Source: G963668605 sp963793625 (GTDB lineage: Bacteria; Acidobacteriota; Terriglobia; Bryobacterales; Bryobacteraceae). From it: a stretch of 64,000 nt of DNA. The notes below the pieces were generated by a model, which was given only the letters and a program-made list of their open reading frames with translations, searched no databases and was not told where the DNA came from. Numbering within the stretch: the first letter of the stretch is position 1; every line of letters starts with the position of its first letter. The stretch spans positions 248,001 to 312,000 of the forward strand of contig CAWCAT010000049.1 of the NCBI GenBank assembly GCA_963793625.1, read 5' to 3'. Shown in pieces: positions 44,268 through 53,807 of this stretch. Made by a program: the position numbers and the translations under genes.

Positions 44268-44563
44268 GCGAGGATCTTCTCGAAGATGCCCTTGGGATTC
44301 TTGATCGCTTCCTGCACAGGCACCTGGATAACCTTCACGCCATCGAAGCGTTCACGCTGCTCCACCTCGATATCGACTGCAAAGATGACGATATCAGCCT
44401 GCCGGATTTCCTTCTCCGAGAGTTCATTCTCGATACCCATTGCTCCTTGGGTCTCGACCTTGATCTGGTGACCAAGCGCCTTCGCGGTCTTCTCCAACTG
44501 CTCGGCAGCCATGTAGGTATGGGCTATGCCCGTCGGGCAAGCGGTTACGGCAACAATCTTCAT
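44264..44563 (-). CDS. PTS fructose-type EIIB protein
   Basis: A 99-residue protein. The active cysteine is C9 in ACPTGIAHTYMAA, the fructose-family IIB motif. It is a separate polypeptide from IIA and IIC. It overlaps the stop of the IIC gene (4 bp) and the start of the HPr-EI-IIA gene (GTGA), so the three are translationally coupled. Confidence 0.92.
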   Translation of the reverse strand: MKIVAVTACPTGIAHTYMAAEQLEKTAKALGHQIKVETQGAMGIENELSEKEIRQADIVIFAVDIEVEQRERFDGVKVIQVPVQEAIKNPKGIFEKILA

Positions 44564-45610
44564 ACAGCCTCCTTGATAGCTACTTTTTGCTCTCTCGATT
44601 TCGACCAGGCTTTTACGAGGTTGATGGATATTGCGGTCACCAGAGTACCCGCTAAAATCGCGATCACATACGCGAGTTTCTGATCCACAACCGGCAGCAC
44701 AATCGGACCGCCGTGCGGGGCATGATCACCAACCCCACCGAGCACAGCGATAACGGACGCGACCATCGAACCAGCCATAATGCACGGGATCACGCGCAGT
44801 GGATCGGCGGCAGCAAACGGAATCGCGCCTTCGGTGATTCCGATCATGCCCATTGCGAGTCCGGCGATGCCCGCCTCGCGATCCTTCTTCGCTCCAGAGT
44901 TTCTTATTCAACATCGTGGCCAGTCCCAACCCGAGCGGCGGTGTGCAGATGGCCGCGGCGCACGCGCCCATGATTGCGTAATTCCCTTCCTTGATCATGG
45001 CGGCGCCGAAGAAGAAGGCTGCTTTGTTGACCGGCCCACCCATATCGAAAGCGATCATGCCGCCCAGAATCAGCCCGAGCAGGACGGCGTTTCCAGCGCC
45101 CATGGTTTTGAGCCACTCTCCGAGAAAGACCATCAGGTTCGCAATCGGAATGCCCAGCACTTTCAACATCACGAAGCCGATCACGACCGACGAGAGAATC
45201 GGGATAATCAGGATCGGCATGATTGGACGGATGTATTTTGAAACCGGAAGCTTCTTCAGCAGGTGCACGACGTATCCGGCGAGCAATCCCGCCAGCAGCG
45301 CGCCCAGGAAGCCGGCCTTGACCTCACCGGAAAGATAGCCGCCGATGAAGCCAGAAACCAGTCCGGGTTTCCCGGCGATGGAATAGGCGATATAGCCCGC
45401 GAGCACCGGCAGGAGCAACGAGAAGGATGTTGCGCCGATGTCGAGAATGAACTTCAATACGGGCGATTGCGAGAAATCCGGGCCCTGTGGAGTCATCGGG
45501 GCAAAGGCGATCGCAAATGCGATCATGATGCCACCGCAGGCTATGAACGGGATGGCAAAAGAGACACCGGTCAACAAATGCCGCCGCAAGGTCTTGAGCA
45601 CTTCAATCAT
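44560..45610 (-). CDS. PTS fructose-type EIIC permease with one frameshift
   Basis: A ~349-residue membrane permease. The start at ATG 45610 (MIEVLKTLRRHLLTG) has AAGGA ten bases upstream. Typical IIC features are CGGIMIAFAIAF, GFIGGYLSGEVKAGFLGALLAGL and FDMGGPVNKAAFFFG. At about 44890 one extra base breaks the frame; the sequence continues as KKDREAGIAGLAMGMIGITEGAIPFAA. The total length (1051 bp) minus one is divisible by three, supporting a single insertion. With the frame repaired the protein is a complete fructose-type IIC. Confidence 0.8.
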
Positions 45611-45686
45611 GGATGTGCGTCCTTCCGCGAGATCAACGTATCCACTATCTCCAATCACACCAGCCGAACGGAACAGTAGACATAGA

Positions 45687-45711
45687 ACATTTATTGGACT
45701 AATGTAACATT
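45687..45711. promoter_or_regulatory. Repeated ACATT/AATGT half-sites between the PTS operon and the AraC gene
   Basis: ACATT (45687-45691), AATGT (45701-45705) and ACATT (45707-45711) alternate in orientation. The first two form an inverted repeat (9-bp spacer), the last two an inverted repeat with 1-bp spacer. They lie just before the GTG start of the AraC-type gene, in the shared divergent promoter region. They may be binding sites of that regulator. Confidence 0.35.
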
Positions 45712-45712
45712 T

Positions 45713-46573
45713 GTGTCACAGGATTTCGGCGAGTCAATAGTTCGTGAACTGGAGCGCTTTCTAACCACCACATCACTGCACAAGGTGTATTTCGCCGAGG
45801 GCAGTACGGCCCCGCCCTCGCTTGCTTACGTCACGCATTTCCCAAGGCTCTCGATCCCGCTGGACGGATGTCACCGGATGGAGGTCGCGCGAAACGGACG
45901 CATCGAGACAATCAATTTGATTCGCGGTGAAGCTGTCTTTGTACCTGCTAATGGTTGGAACAAACCTGATTGGTCCTCAGCCGTTCACGTTTTGACATTT
46001 CTGTTCGGCAAGAAGCAGGCGGGTGTAAGTCTGGTGCTTCACGATGGAGGAGCGGAGACGCCGGTGGATGCGCTGAAAACCAGTATCCATGGGACCTACG
46101 ACAGTTTGACCCAAGGCCTCGTGAGTGCATTGACAACTTTTGCTGCAGATCATCCAAGTGCGCCGCTGGATCGCTTGCTGACTCAGTCGCTCTTGTATTC
46201 CTGCCTGCGGTTATTAAAAGCTCCGGAACCCGGACGCGCGCGAAAAGCTCTGCGCACGCACGAAGCCATCTGCCTTTATGTGCAGGAAAACTATCAGAAC
46301 TCGATTACGCGAGAATCTGTCGCGCAGCACTTCCGTCTGGCGCCTAACCACATCTCGCGCCTGTTTCGACAGGAAGGATTTATGCGCTTCAACGACTACC
46401 TCAACATGGTGCGAGTGAGCCGCGCGAAGTTCATGTTACGCAACTATCGACAGCCATTAAAGGAGGTCGCGGCCAGTTGCGGCTATCAGGAGACAGCGTA
46501 CTTCTGCCGGGTGTTCAAGAAACTCAATAAGGTCACGCCGACGCAGTACAGGTCCGCCGGCGCGCCAAACTGA
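45713..46573 (+). CDS. AraC-family transcriptional regulator with cupin-like N-terminus
   Basis: A 286-residue protein. The C-terminal ~100 residues hold two helix-turn-helix motifs (TRESVAQHFRLAPNHISRLFRQ, PLKEVAASCGYQETAYFCRVFKK) typical of AraC/XylS. The N-terminal part (HFPRLSIPLDGCHRMEV, IRGEAVFVPANGWNKP) looks like a cupin-type sugar-sensing domain. The start is probably GTG at 45713 and no strong ribosome site is seen. It is divergent from the fructose-type PTS and tail-to-tail with the BNR-type gene, so it may control the PTS. Confidence 0.85.
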   Translation: MSQDFGESIVRELERFLTTTSLHKVYFAEGSTAPPSLAYVTHFPRLSIPLDGCHRMEVARNGRIETINLIRGEAVFVPANGWNKPDWSSAVHVLTFLFGKKQAGVSLVLHDGGAETPVDALKTSIHGTYDSLTQGLVSALTTFAADHPSAPLDRLLTQSLLYSCLRLLKAPEPGRARKALRTHEAICLYVQENYQNSITRESVAQHFRLAPNHISRLFRQEGFMRFNDYLNMVRVSRAKFMLRNYRQPLKEVAASCGYQETAYFCRVFKKLNKVTPTQYRSAGAPN

Positions 46574-46574
46574 T

Positions 46575-47876
46575 TCACTGAAGCTCAATCAAACGCAGCA
46601 TGCTGGGTTCCGGCAGCGGTCCCTGGCGCGGCCGATCGCGGTTCGGTCCGAGCGTTTCCCAGCGCAACATGTACGGTGTTCCTCCCTCACGCTGCATCTT
46701 CACTTCCATGCCCGGGAACTTTGATTCCACCTGCTGCAGTGCCGAGGGTGTGCGCACTGGATTACGGGGCCCTTGCCCGACTATTTCGAACGTGTCTTCG
46801 TTCAAACGCCATGCGCCGGAACCGTACTTGACGTGCGAGTAATCCAGCGTGAGACCACCTTTTCCATCTGGCTTGACCGCGCCGGGGCGGATCTCGAAAA
46901 TGATGGTTCCACCGCCGGAAAACTCCCAACGATAATCCCACTTGCTGGTTTGATAGATCTTCCAACGACCATCTTCGAGGCGCGCATTGTAGATCTGCGT
47001 GTTCCCCTTCTCATCGAACTTGTGATACGTGATGACCGGACGCTTCTTCGAATCGAAGCCGAGCATGGTATTCCCGTTGATGATCCCGCCGCGCGCGGGC
47101 ACAGGGTCGACAGTATCGGCCGTCCCCAGGCGCATCGGAAGCGTAACAGGCTTGCCCGCTCCTGTCTCCCAATGGATAAGGTCTTTGCTGCGCGCATACG
47201 TCAAATCGTGGTTCGTCTCACATGCGGGCGTATCTCGCCAGACCCAGACCAAATGGAAGTATCCGTCAGGGCCTTTTGCAGGACCGTGGAAATAGGCATT
47301 CATTTTGTTCTGACCATCGGTCAGAGGTTGGTCGAGCAGCCTGCGCCAGGTGCGAGTCTTGTGATCGTAAACGTTGTAGATCTGATCCCCATTGCCGCTC
47401 TTACCGTCGCGATATGTGTATAGAAGTTCCTTGCTCGGCCCGCGCAGAAATCGAGGATAGGTGCACCGCGTCTCGTTGCGCCCGACCATCTCCGGAACCC
47501 GCTCAAACGTGTTGATGTCGAGCGGCTTGGCCGTCCGAAAATATACGAGCGGAACCACGTGCATGTTGCCGCTCACGTGCAGATAGCCGTCGTCATCGAT
47601 AGCCATGGTGACGTAGTTGTGGCTGTCCCAAACAAGTTGCGAAGGCAGCCGCGCAAACTGCCATTTGTCTGAGGATAGACTGCGCGCGGCAATCGTCATG
47701 CGACGCTGATCATCATAGAAAGCGACGAACTGCCGCCCCGAGTGAGTGAGAAGATCGAAGCCGACCGAGTGTCCGGACCACACCGGCGCCACATCGATAA
47801 CTCGCTCCGCAGCGGGAGCCAGGACTGCCACAAGTGCAGCGATTGCAAGTAAACGCATCGATATTAGTGTACGCAT
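46575..47876 (-). CDS. Secreted BNR-4 repeat protein
   Basis: A 433-residue protein with a signal peptide (MRLLAIAALVAVLAPAA, from residue 7; the first ATG is at 47876). The body is beta-propeller-like with repeated Trp/Asp-rich blades (VWDSHNYVTMAIDDDGYLHVSGN, GYFHLVWVWRDTP, TMLGFDSKKRPVITYH). This fits the BNR-4 family, which is linked to polysaccharide lyases and uronate-binding proteins. No lyase active-site residues can be assigned. The gene is convergent with the AraC gene (1 bp between stops). Confidence 0.7.
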   Translation of the reverse strand: MRTLISMRLLAIAALVAVLAPAAERVIDVAPVWSGHSVGFDLLTHSGRQFVAFYDDQRRMTIAARSLSSDKWQFARLPSQLVWDSHNYVTMAIDDDGYLHVSGNMHVVPLVYFRTAKPLDINTFERVPEMVGRNETRCTYPRFLRGPSKELLYTYRDGKSGNGDQIYNVYDHKTRTWRRLLDQPLTDGQNKMNAYFHGPAKGPDGYFHLVWVWRDTPACETNHDLTYARSKDLIHWETGAGKPVTLPMRLGTADTVDPVPARGGIINGNTMLGFDSKKRPVITYHKFDEKGNTQIYNARLEDGRWKIYQTSKWDYRWEFSGGGTIIFEIRPGAVKPDGKGGLTLDYSHVKYGSGAWRLNEDTFEIVGQGPRNPVRTPSALQQVESKFPGMEVKMQREGGTPYMLRWETLGPNRDRPRQGPLPEPSMLRLIELQ

Positions 47877-47907
47877 TAAGCAAGATAAAAACTGGTAACA
47901 TTCGCAA

Positions 47908-49602
47908 ATGGTTACGAATGCTCGTGGCGCGCTGTTCGTGCTGACGGCGCCGGATACCGAAAGTACTGAACAGCAATTCAGTCCTTGGAAGCAGATGGTC
48001 TATGCTTCCGTACCCTCCCAATTCGCACCGCGCTTTGCTTACAAGAAGAGCCTGGCGCAACCTGTAAATCCGGACGGTAGCGCGATCGTGATGCCGTATG
48101 GCACGCGCGTGACCGAAGCCATTCTGCTGCGCCATTATCCCCCGGAGGATGTTGCTGTTTGCCACCCCGACAACCTGCATTTGTTCGTCGGGCCGCGCAC
48201 GCGTGCAGTTGGCGTCAGCGTTCACAACCCGATCGGCGCTGCATTCTCGACAGGCGTTTACAGTAACATTTTCGGCAGCACGGCGCGACCAATCAATGCT
48301 TACGAAACGGAACGTGTTTTTCGAAACCCAGTATTTAAGAAATTTCGACCCAAGGTGATCGCGGGTGGCGCGGGCGCCTGGCAGATCGAAAAAATGGATG
48401 AGTTTGATCGGCTCGGCGTGGACTGCGTGGTGATTGGCCGCGGTGAGTCCGTAATACTGAATCTGTTTCGCGATGCGGAGCAAGGCCGAGAACTGCCGCG
48501 AGTCGTGCGTGCGCCGGAACCGACTCCTGATCAACTGATTATTCCGAACAAGCGTTCCACCTTCGGCATTGTCGAGATGACCAGGGGCTGCGGTCGTCAG
48601 TGCGCGTTTTGTACGCCAACGCTGGAGACTCGGATTTCCGTGCCTCCAGAACAGTTAATCGAGGCCGTCAAGGCGAACGTTCGTGATGGTGGCCGCGTGA
48701 TTTTTCCGGTTTCAGAGGACATCTTCATATACGGAGCAAGCGCTCCGTTCTACATTCCAAACGCGGATGCCCTGGTGAATTTCTACGAGTCGGTTGCAAA
48801 CGTCAAGGGCGTGGATTATGTGCCGCTGTCACACGCGACCATTGCGCCGGCAGTCGTCAATCCAGACCTGATCCGCGAACTGTCGCGCATCCTTCTGCGC
48901 AAGAGCGTTCTGCGCAATCCTGCATCCACCGATCCCGAAAAAACCTTTGTGTCTCCGCTGATCGGGATCGAAACCGGTTCGCCACGTCTTGCTGCGCTCA
49001 CGATGGCGGGCAAAGCGCTGCCCTTCGACATACGCGACTGGCAGGAAATTGTGGTGGAAGGTATAGACATCCTGAACCGCAATAATTGGTTCCCCGTCTG
49101 TACTTTTATTGTTGGCCTGCCGGGCGAGACGGATGACGACATGAAGCAGTCGTTGGATCTATTGCACCGACTGCGCAAGAACAAAATTTTGTACGTGCCT
49201 TCAATTTTCACGCCGCTTGATGATACTCGCATGGCTGCGGGGCATGCCTTGAAATCACGCGAACTGACCAAACTGCAATGGGAATTCATCCTGACAGCCT
49301 GGCGTCAGAGTCTGGATTTTGCGGTGGTCCGCAAGCGCTCCAATCTCGCCTGGAAAGTTGGAATGTACGCCTTCTATTACGGGCGCGGGCGTTGGATGCA
49401 CGGCCCGCAATTTAAATATCCGGCGATGCGCTTCGCCGGAGTCCCAGAAGAGAAGCTTGCGCCACACCTTTATCTCAACTGGGACAGCAATGGAAACGGC
49501 AATGGCGCCGTGCGCAAACCGAGATTAGTCGCCAAACATGCGAACGTGAGTTTAGAGCAACTCATCCGCAAGCAGGAGCAGCAGCCCTTCAGTATTTTTT
49601 GA
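47908..49602 (+). CDS. B12-binding-domain radical SAM protein
   Basis: A 564-residue protein. The N-terminal ~200 residues match a cobalamin-binding Rossmann domain (AIVMPYGTRVTEAILLR, KFRPKVIAGGAGAWQ, CVVIGRGES). The radical SAM cluster is C228-x3-C232-x2-C235 in MTRGCGRQCAFC, with partial TIM-barrel motifs at LIGIETGSPRLAALT and FIVGLPGETDDDM. The C-terminus is asparagine/glycine rich (NGNGNGA). Members perform methylation and other radical chemistry; the substrate is unknown. It has the opposite orientation to the BNR gene, 31 bp between starts. Confidence 0.85.
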   Translation: MVTNARGALFVLTAPDTESTEQQFSPWKQMVYASVPSQFAPRFAYKKSLAQPVNPDGSAIVMPYGTRVTEAILLRHYPPEDVAVCHPDNLHLFVGPRTRAVGVSVHNPIGAAFSTGVYSNIFGSTARPINAYETERVFRNPVFKKFRPKVIAGGAGAWQIEKMDEFDRLGVDCVVIGRGESVILNLFRDAEQGRELPRVVRAPEPTPDQLIIPNKRSTFGIVEMTRGCGRQCAFCTPTLETRISVPPEQLIEAVKANVRDGGRVIFPVSEDIFIYGASAPFYIPNADALVNFYESVANVKGVDYVPLSHATIAPAVVNPDLIRELSRILLRKSVLRNPASTDPEKTFVSPLIGIETGSPRLAALTMAGKALPFDIRDWQEIVVEGIDILNRNNWFPVCTFIVGLPGETDDDMKQSLDLLHRLRKNKILYVPSIFTPLDDTRMAAGHALKSRELTKLQWEFILTAWRQSLDFAVVRKRSNLAWKVGMYAFYYGRGRWMHGPQFKYPAMRFAGVPEEKLAPHLYLNWDSNGNGNGAVRKPRLVAKHANVSLEQLIRKQEQQPFSIF

Positions 49603-49607
49603 AAGCC

Positions 49608-50252
49608 TCAGGCTTTCGGAGTCACGCCGAGCACGATATCAAAGCGCGCCGCTAGTTCGCCGACTCGGGATCCGGGAATCGGCGTGAACGGCACGATGAC
49701 CGATTCACGTGCTTTTGCATCGGAGATTGCGCGCAGCACGAAATCTTTTTCGTTGCCGGGATCACCTTTGACGTAGCACTGTGTGGTGAACTTCTCACGG
49801 CCCGAATGCTTCACGGCGAAATGAATGTGAGGCGTGCGCATGGGGTAAGCGACGGGCTTGATGGTCCGGAAGACGTACTCGCCTTTTGACCCCGTAAGGA
49901 ATCGCCCGAAGCCCTGAAAATTCTTGTCGGACTTGGCGCGGTTATCGCTACCGCTATGCAGGTACGCACCATTCTTATCCACCTGCCAGATCTCGACTAA
50001 CGCGTTACGAACCGGTTCGCCGCGTTTATCGAGAATGCGCCCGCTGAGCCAGGTAATCTCGCCCACCGCAGGAGTGAGTGAGTCGTTGACGACGATTAGG
50101 TCGTTGTCTGTATCGAGCGGCAATTTGTCAGGGTAGAAAGGGCCCTCGGTCTGGCTGGGCGTGAGTGTGAGTTCTTCGGCGAACGCGCCGGGAACCGAAT
50201 AGAGAAGCGCACCCGCGCCGAGGCGGGCTAAAAATTGTCGTCGATTGGACAA
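49608..50252 (-). CDS. Intradiol ring-cleavage dioxygenase, Tat-exported
   Basis: A 214-residue protein of the protocatechuate 3,4-dioxygenase/catechol dioxygenase family. The start is TTG at 50252, supported by GAGG 7 bp upstream, and begins with a Tat motif (SNRRQFLARLGAGALL). Iron ligands are Y97, Y136, H142 and H144 (GAYLHS and YPMRTPHIHF). The protein is short (typical 200-240) and single-domain, as in secreted family members of unknown substrate. Divergent, 99 bp from the cytoplasmic Gfo/Idh/MocA gene. Confidence 0.8.
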   Translation of the reverse strand: MSNRRQFLARLGAGALLYSVPGAFAEELTLTPSQTEGPFYPDKLPLDTDNDLIVVNDSLTPAVGEITWLSGRILDKRGEPVRNALVEIWQVDKNGAYLHSGSDNRAKSDKNFQGFGRFLTGSKGEYVFRTIKPVAYPMRTPHIHFAVKHSGREKFTTQCYVKGDPGNEKDFVLRAISDAKARESVIVPFTPIPGSRVGELAARFDIVLGVTPKA

Positions 50253-50351
50253 TGGATTACCTCTTTCCCAGGAGGATTGACTGATAACTTTTGTACGGCA
50301 AACGAGCGTCAGTGTCAAGCAGGGCCAGACGTTTTGTTAGAAACTTACTGT

Positions 50352-51362
50352 ATGTCAAACAAGGTGCGGTGGGGTGTTCTTGGAGTCGCGAAGATCGCGG
50401 TGGTGAAGGTGATACCCGCGATGCAGAAGGGTCAATGGTCTGAGATCACGGCGATTGCATCGCGTGACGAAGAGAAAGCCAGGAAGGCTGCTGCTGATTT
50501 AGGAATTCCAGAAGCCTACGGATCTTATGAGGCATTACTTGCCGATCCGAATGTGGATGCGATTTACAATCCGCTGCCGAATCACATGCACGTAGCGTGG
50601 TCAATCAAGGCCGCCGAGGCCGGCAAGCACGTACTCTGCGAGAAACCAATCGCGATGAACGTGGAGGAGTGCCGGTTGCTCATCGACGCAAGAGATCGCA
50701 CCGGCGTAAAGATCGGTGAGGCCTTCATGGTCCGCACGCACCCACAATGGCTGCGCGCGAGAGAGATAGTCAGGTCCGGTGAGATCGGTGATCTGCGCGC
50801 GATCATGACCAACTTCAGCTATTCGAATCGCGATCCGAAAAATATCCGCAACATCCCCGCGTACGGCGGCGGCGCACTGATGGATATTGGTTGCTATCCA
50901 ATTACCACTTCACGATTTCTATTCGATGAAGAGCCGAAGCGTGTTCAGTCGTTGATCGAGCTGGACCCCGAAATGGGCACGGATCGGTTGAGTTCAGCGA
51001 TTCTCGATTTTCCATCCGGACAAGCCGTATTCACTTGCGCCACCCAGCTGGTGCCGTATCAGCGAACGCAGATTTTGGGAACACGCGGGCGTATCGAAAT
51101 CGCGGTTCCTTTCAATGCGCCACCCGACCGCGCGTGCGAACTGTATGTCGACGACGGCTCGGATTTGTTCGCCGGCAGCGCCAGAAAAGAAGAGTTCCCT
51201 GTTTGTGATCAATACACGATTCAGGGCGATTGCTTCTCGCGGGCAATTCTCGACAACTCAGAAGTACCCGTCACACTGGAAAACGCAATCGCCAACATGG
51301 CCGTAATCGATGCACTGTTCCGTTCGGGTCAGACCGGAAAGTGGGAAGTGCCAGCAGTCTAG
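50352..51362 (+). CDS. Cytoplasmic Gfo/Idh/MocA-family oxidoreductase
   Basis: A 336-residue protein with no signal peptide. The Rossmann start is VRWGVLGVAKIAVVKVI; the EKP lysine motif reads CEKPIAMNVEEC; the C-terminal domain carries GGGALMDIGCYPI, close to D-xylose 1-dehydrogenase and glucose-fructose oxidoreductase relatives. It may use NADP(H). The stop TAG (51360-51362) shares the palindrome CTAG with the stop of the esterase on the other strand, so the two genes meet tail to tail with a 4-bp overlap. Confidence 0.88.
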   Translation: MSNKVRWGVLGVAKIAVVKVIPAMQKGQWSEITAIASRDEEKARKAAADLGIPEAYGSYEALLADPNVDAIYNPLPNHMHVAWSIKAAEAGKHVLCEKPIAMNVEECRLLIDARDRTGVKIGEAFMVRTHPQWLRAREIVRSGEIGDLRAIMTNFSYSNRDPKNIRNIPAYGGGALMDIGCYPITTSRFLFDEEPKRVQSLIELDPEMGTDRLSSAILDFPSGQAVFTCATQLVPYQRTQILGTRGRIEIAVPFNAPPDRACELYVDDGSDLFAGSARKEEFPVCDQYTIQGDCFSRAILDNSEVPVTLENAIANMAVIDALFRSGQTGKWEVPAV

Positions 51363-52267
51363 CTGCCAGGCCGCAGTGTCCCTGCCGCGCGCATCCACTC
51401 TTCAACGCGCTTCGGCCACGAGGAGACGGTTGCTTCGCTGGGACGCAATCCGTAACCATGTCCACCCGTGGGATACAGGTGCATCGATGCCGGCACCTTC
51501 GCATTCTTCAAGGCGATGAAGTAGGAGACAGTACCGTCGATGAACGACTTGTCATCCTCAGCCTGGATCAATATCGTGGGCGGCGTGTTCGCCGTAACGG
51601 GCAGTTCCGGAGCGATCTTGAAATTCTGTTCTTTCGCCGCGAGATACGCCGGATACACCAGCACCGTGAAGTCGGGACGGCAACTGAGTGCGTCCGCGGC
51701 ATCGACCGTATCGTACGTGCGCTTTTCATAATTGGTGCTGATAGCTGCCGCAAGATGGCCGCCCGCGGAGAATCCAAGGACGCCGATACGTTTCGGATCA
51801 AGCTTCCATTCCTCCGCTCGCTGCCGCACCATGCCAACGGCGCGCTGCGCATCCTGCAGGGCCGCTGTGTGCTTCTCCAGGCCCTTGCGTGCCGGCACAC
51901 GATATTTCACGAGGATACCCGTGACACCGATGGAATTGAGCCACTCACAAATTTCTGAACCCTCCAGGTCGTAGGCAAGAATGCTGTAGCCACCACCGGG
52001 GAAGACCAGCACAGAAGCGCCGGTGTCCTTATCTTTCGGCGCGCGAAAAATCGTCATCGTCGGAGTGCTGACATTACCGATCCGCATTACTCGCTTGCCG
52101 AGCTTTGGAGGAGCATCCGGCTTCGTCGTATCGACTTCTTCGCCAATATCCCCCTTCTCACCTGGCGCGGTTTTTGGCCAGAGCGCAATCGGGTTAGAAG
52201 CGGCGAGCGCAATGGTGGCAGTCGCAATCATAATCAGGATAGTTTTTCTCATCGAATTTATCAGCAT
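51359..52267 (-). CDS. Secreted alpha/beta-hydrolase, BD-FAE/acetyl-xylan-esterase-like
   Basis: A 302-residue protein with a hydrophobic signal (RKTILIMIATATIALA), starting at 52267 or possibly at 52252. The oxyanion segment VFPGGGYSILAYD, the nucleophile elbow GFSAGGHL and the late His in TGGHGYGL complete the catalytic triad with the Asp of AEDDKSFID. Such proteins are typically esterases of plant polysaccharides. It is divergent from the SixA-like gene (25 bp between starts). Confidence 0.82.
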   Translation of the reverse strand: MLINSMRKTILIMIATATIALAASNPIALWPKTAPGEKGDIGEEVDTTKPDAPPKLGKRVMRIGNVSTPTMTIFRAPKDKDTGASVLVFPGGGYSILAYDLEGSEICEWLNSIGVTGILVKYRVPARKGLEKHTAALQDAQRAVGMVRQRAEEWKLDPKRIGVLGFSAGGHLAAAISTNYEKRTYDTVDAADALSCRPDFTVLVYPAYLAAKEQNFKIAPELPVTANTPPTILIQAEDDKSFIDGTVSYFIALKNAKVPASMHLYPTGGHGYGLRPSEATVSSWPKRVEEWMRAAGTLRPGS

Positions 52268-52292
52268 ACACCCGCTGGAATAAAGTAGGAGT

Positions 52293-52790
52293 ATGTTGAA
52301 ACTCTTGCTGCTGATACTGATGGTCGGCGTGCCGCTTCTGGCCGAGGAGGCTCCCCAGACTATTATCCTTGTTCGTCATGCGGAACGCGCAGGTGGCATG
52401 AGTCCGGATGTCGGGATCAGCGAGGCAGGACAGCAGCGCGCGGAGATGCTCGCGACGATGTTGGCCGATGCCGGCGTAAGAGCAATCTACACTTCCGAAG
52501 TGGCTCGGACGCAGCAAACCGCCCAACCACTCGCGAAAAAGCTTCAGCTCAAGCCTGTGGTGATTCCCGCGAAGGATGTGGATGGGCTGATTAAGCGGTT
52601 GCGCGCGGGATCGGGCACAGGCGCAACGCTCGTCGTTGGCCATTCAAACACAGTACCCGATATCATACGGCGACTGGGAGCCGGGACCCTGCCGCCGATA
52701 GCCGACACGGAATACGATCGACTCTTCATAGTGACACTGACGGGTCCGCAACAAGCCACAGTGCTGACGCTGCATTATCCCGTGCGCTGA
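52293..52790 (+). CDS. Secreted histidine phosphatase, SixA-like
   Basis: A 165-residue protein with a signal peptide (MLKLLLLILMVGVPLLA) and AGGAG before the ATG. The phosphatase motif LVRHAERAGG holds the phosphorylated His; the second His is in LVVGHSNTVPD. The RT-type loop YTSEVARTQQTAQPLA is typical of the family. Substrate is unknown; the signal peptide argues against a cytoplasmic role in phosphorelay. Confidence 0.85.
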   Translation: MLKLLLLILMVGVPLLAEEAPQTIILVRHAERAGGMSPDVGISEAGQQRAEMLATMLADAGVRAIYTSEVARTQQTAQPLAKKLQLKPVVIPAKDVDGLIKRLRAGSGTGATLVVGHSNTVPDIIRRLGAGTLPPIADTEYDRLFIVTLTGPQQATVLTLHYPVR

Positions 52791-52795
52791 AGCCG

Positions 52796-53782
52796 CTAGC
52801 GATTTACGAACCGCATTGCGTCTTTTGAATAACGCAGACCAGCTGCGACGCCCTTGGGCGCAAGTTTATCGATGCGCTCGAGGTCGGCCTGCGTGATCTG
52901 GATTTCCGCTGCGCGCGCGTTCTCTTCGAGATATTTGCGGCGCTTGGTTCCTGGAATCGGAGCGATGTCTTCGCCCTGCGCCAGCACCCACGCCAGCGCA
53001 AGTTGCGAAGCGGTGCAGCCCTTCTCACGCGCCATCTGCTCGATGCTGTTTACTAGCTCCAGGTTCTTGTTAAAGTTCTCACCCTGGAAGCGCGGAGAGA
53101 ATCTGCGGTAGTCGTCCTCTGCCAAGTCTTCAAAACGCTTGATCTGACCGGCGAGAAAGCCGCGTCCTAACGGACTATACGGAACGAACCCAATTCCGAG
53201 TTCGCGTACGGCAGGAAGAATTTCGTCCTCTGGGTCACGGCTCCACAATGAATATTCAGTTTGCAGCGCGGTAATCGGATGAACCTTGTGGGCGCGACGG
53301 ATTGTAGCCGGTGACGCTTCCGACAAGCCTAAATACCGAACTTTACCGGCACGGACCAGATCCGCCATTGCGCCGACCGTTTCTTCGATCGGCACCTCCG
53401 CATCGACGCGGTGCTGGTAATAGAGATCGATAGTCTCGATTCCAAGCCGCCGAAGGCTGCCTTCGCACGATGAGCGCACATAATCCGGTCTGCCACTCAC
53501 GCCGCGGAAGTTCGCATCCTCACTTCGAATGATGCCGAACTTTGTTGCTATGACGAATTCATTGCGCCGGCCCGCAATAGCCCTGCCAACCAGTTCCTCA
53601 TTTTTGTGCGGACCGTACATGTCCGCGGTATCCAGAAAATTGATGCCGAGTTCCAGTGCGCGATGTATGGTGGCGATCGATTCCTGATCATCGCGCCCGG
53701 CGTAGAAATCCGACATCCCCATGCACCCGAGCCCGAGTTCCGAAACTTCAAGGCCCTGTGTTCCGAGTCTGCGTCTTTTCAT
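52796..53782 (-). CDS. Aldo/keto reductase
   Basis: A 328-residue aldo/keto reductase of the YakC/PLR family. ATG at 53782 has GGAGG five bases upstream; an upstream in-frame extension reading into the next gene is rejected. The catalytic Asp/Tyr/Lys/His set appears in DTADMYGPHKNEELVG, VIATKFGI and LYYQHRVD. The NADP(H) phosphate site is near PIPGTKRRKYLEEN. Substrate unspecified. It lies 25 bp downstream of an OYE gene on the same strand. Confidence 0.9.
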   Translation of the reverse strand: MKRRRLGTQGLEVSELGLGCMGMSDFYAGRDDQESIATIHRALELGINFLDTADMYGPHKNEELVGRAIAGRRNEFVIATKFGIIRSEDANFRGVSGRPDYVRSSCEGSLRRLGIETIDLYYQHRVDAEVPIEETVGAMADLVRAGKVRYLGLSEASPATIRRAHKVHPITALQTEYSLWSRDPEDEILPAVRELGIGFVPYSPLGRGFLAGQIKRFEDLAEDDYRRFSPRFQGENFNKNLELVNSIEQMAREKGCTASQLALAWVLAQGEDIAPIPGTKRRKYLEENARAAEIQITQADLERIDKLAPKGVAAGLRYSKDAMRFVNR

Positions 53783-53807
53783 CAAAACCTCCGCTGATAA
53801 TCCAAAT

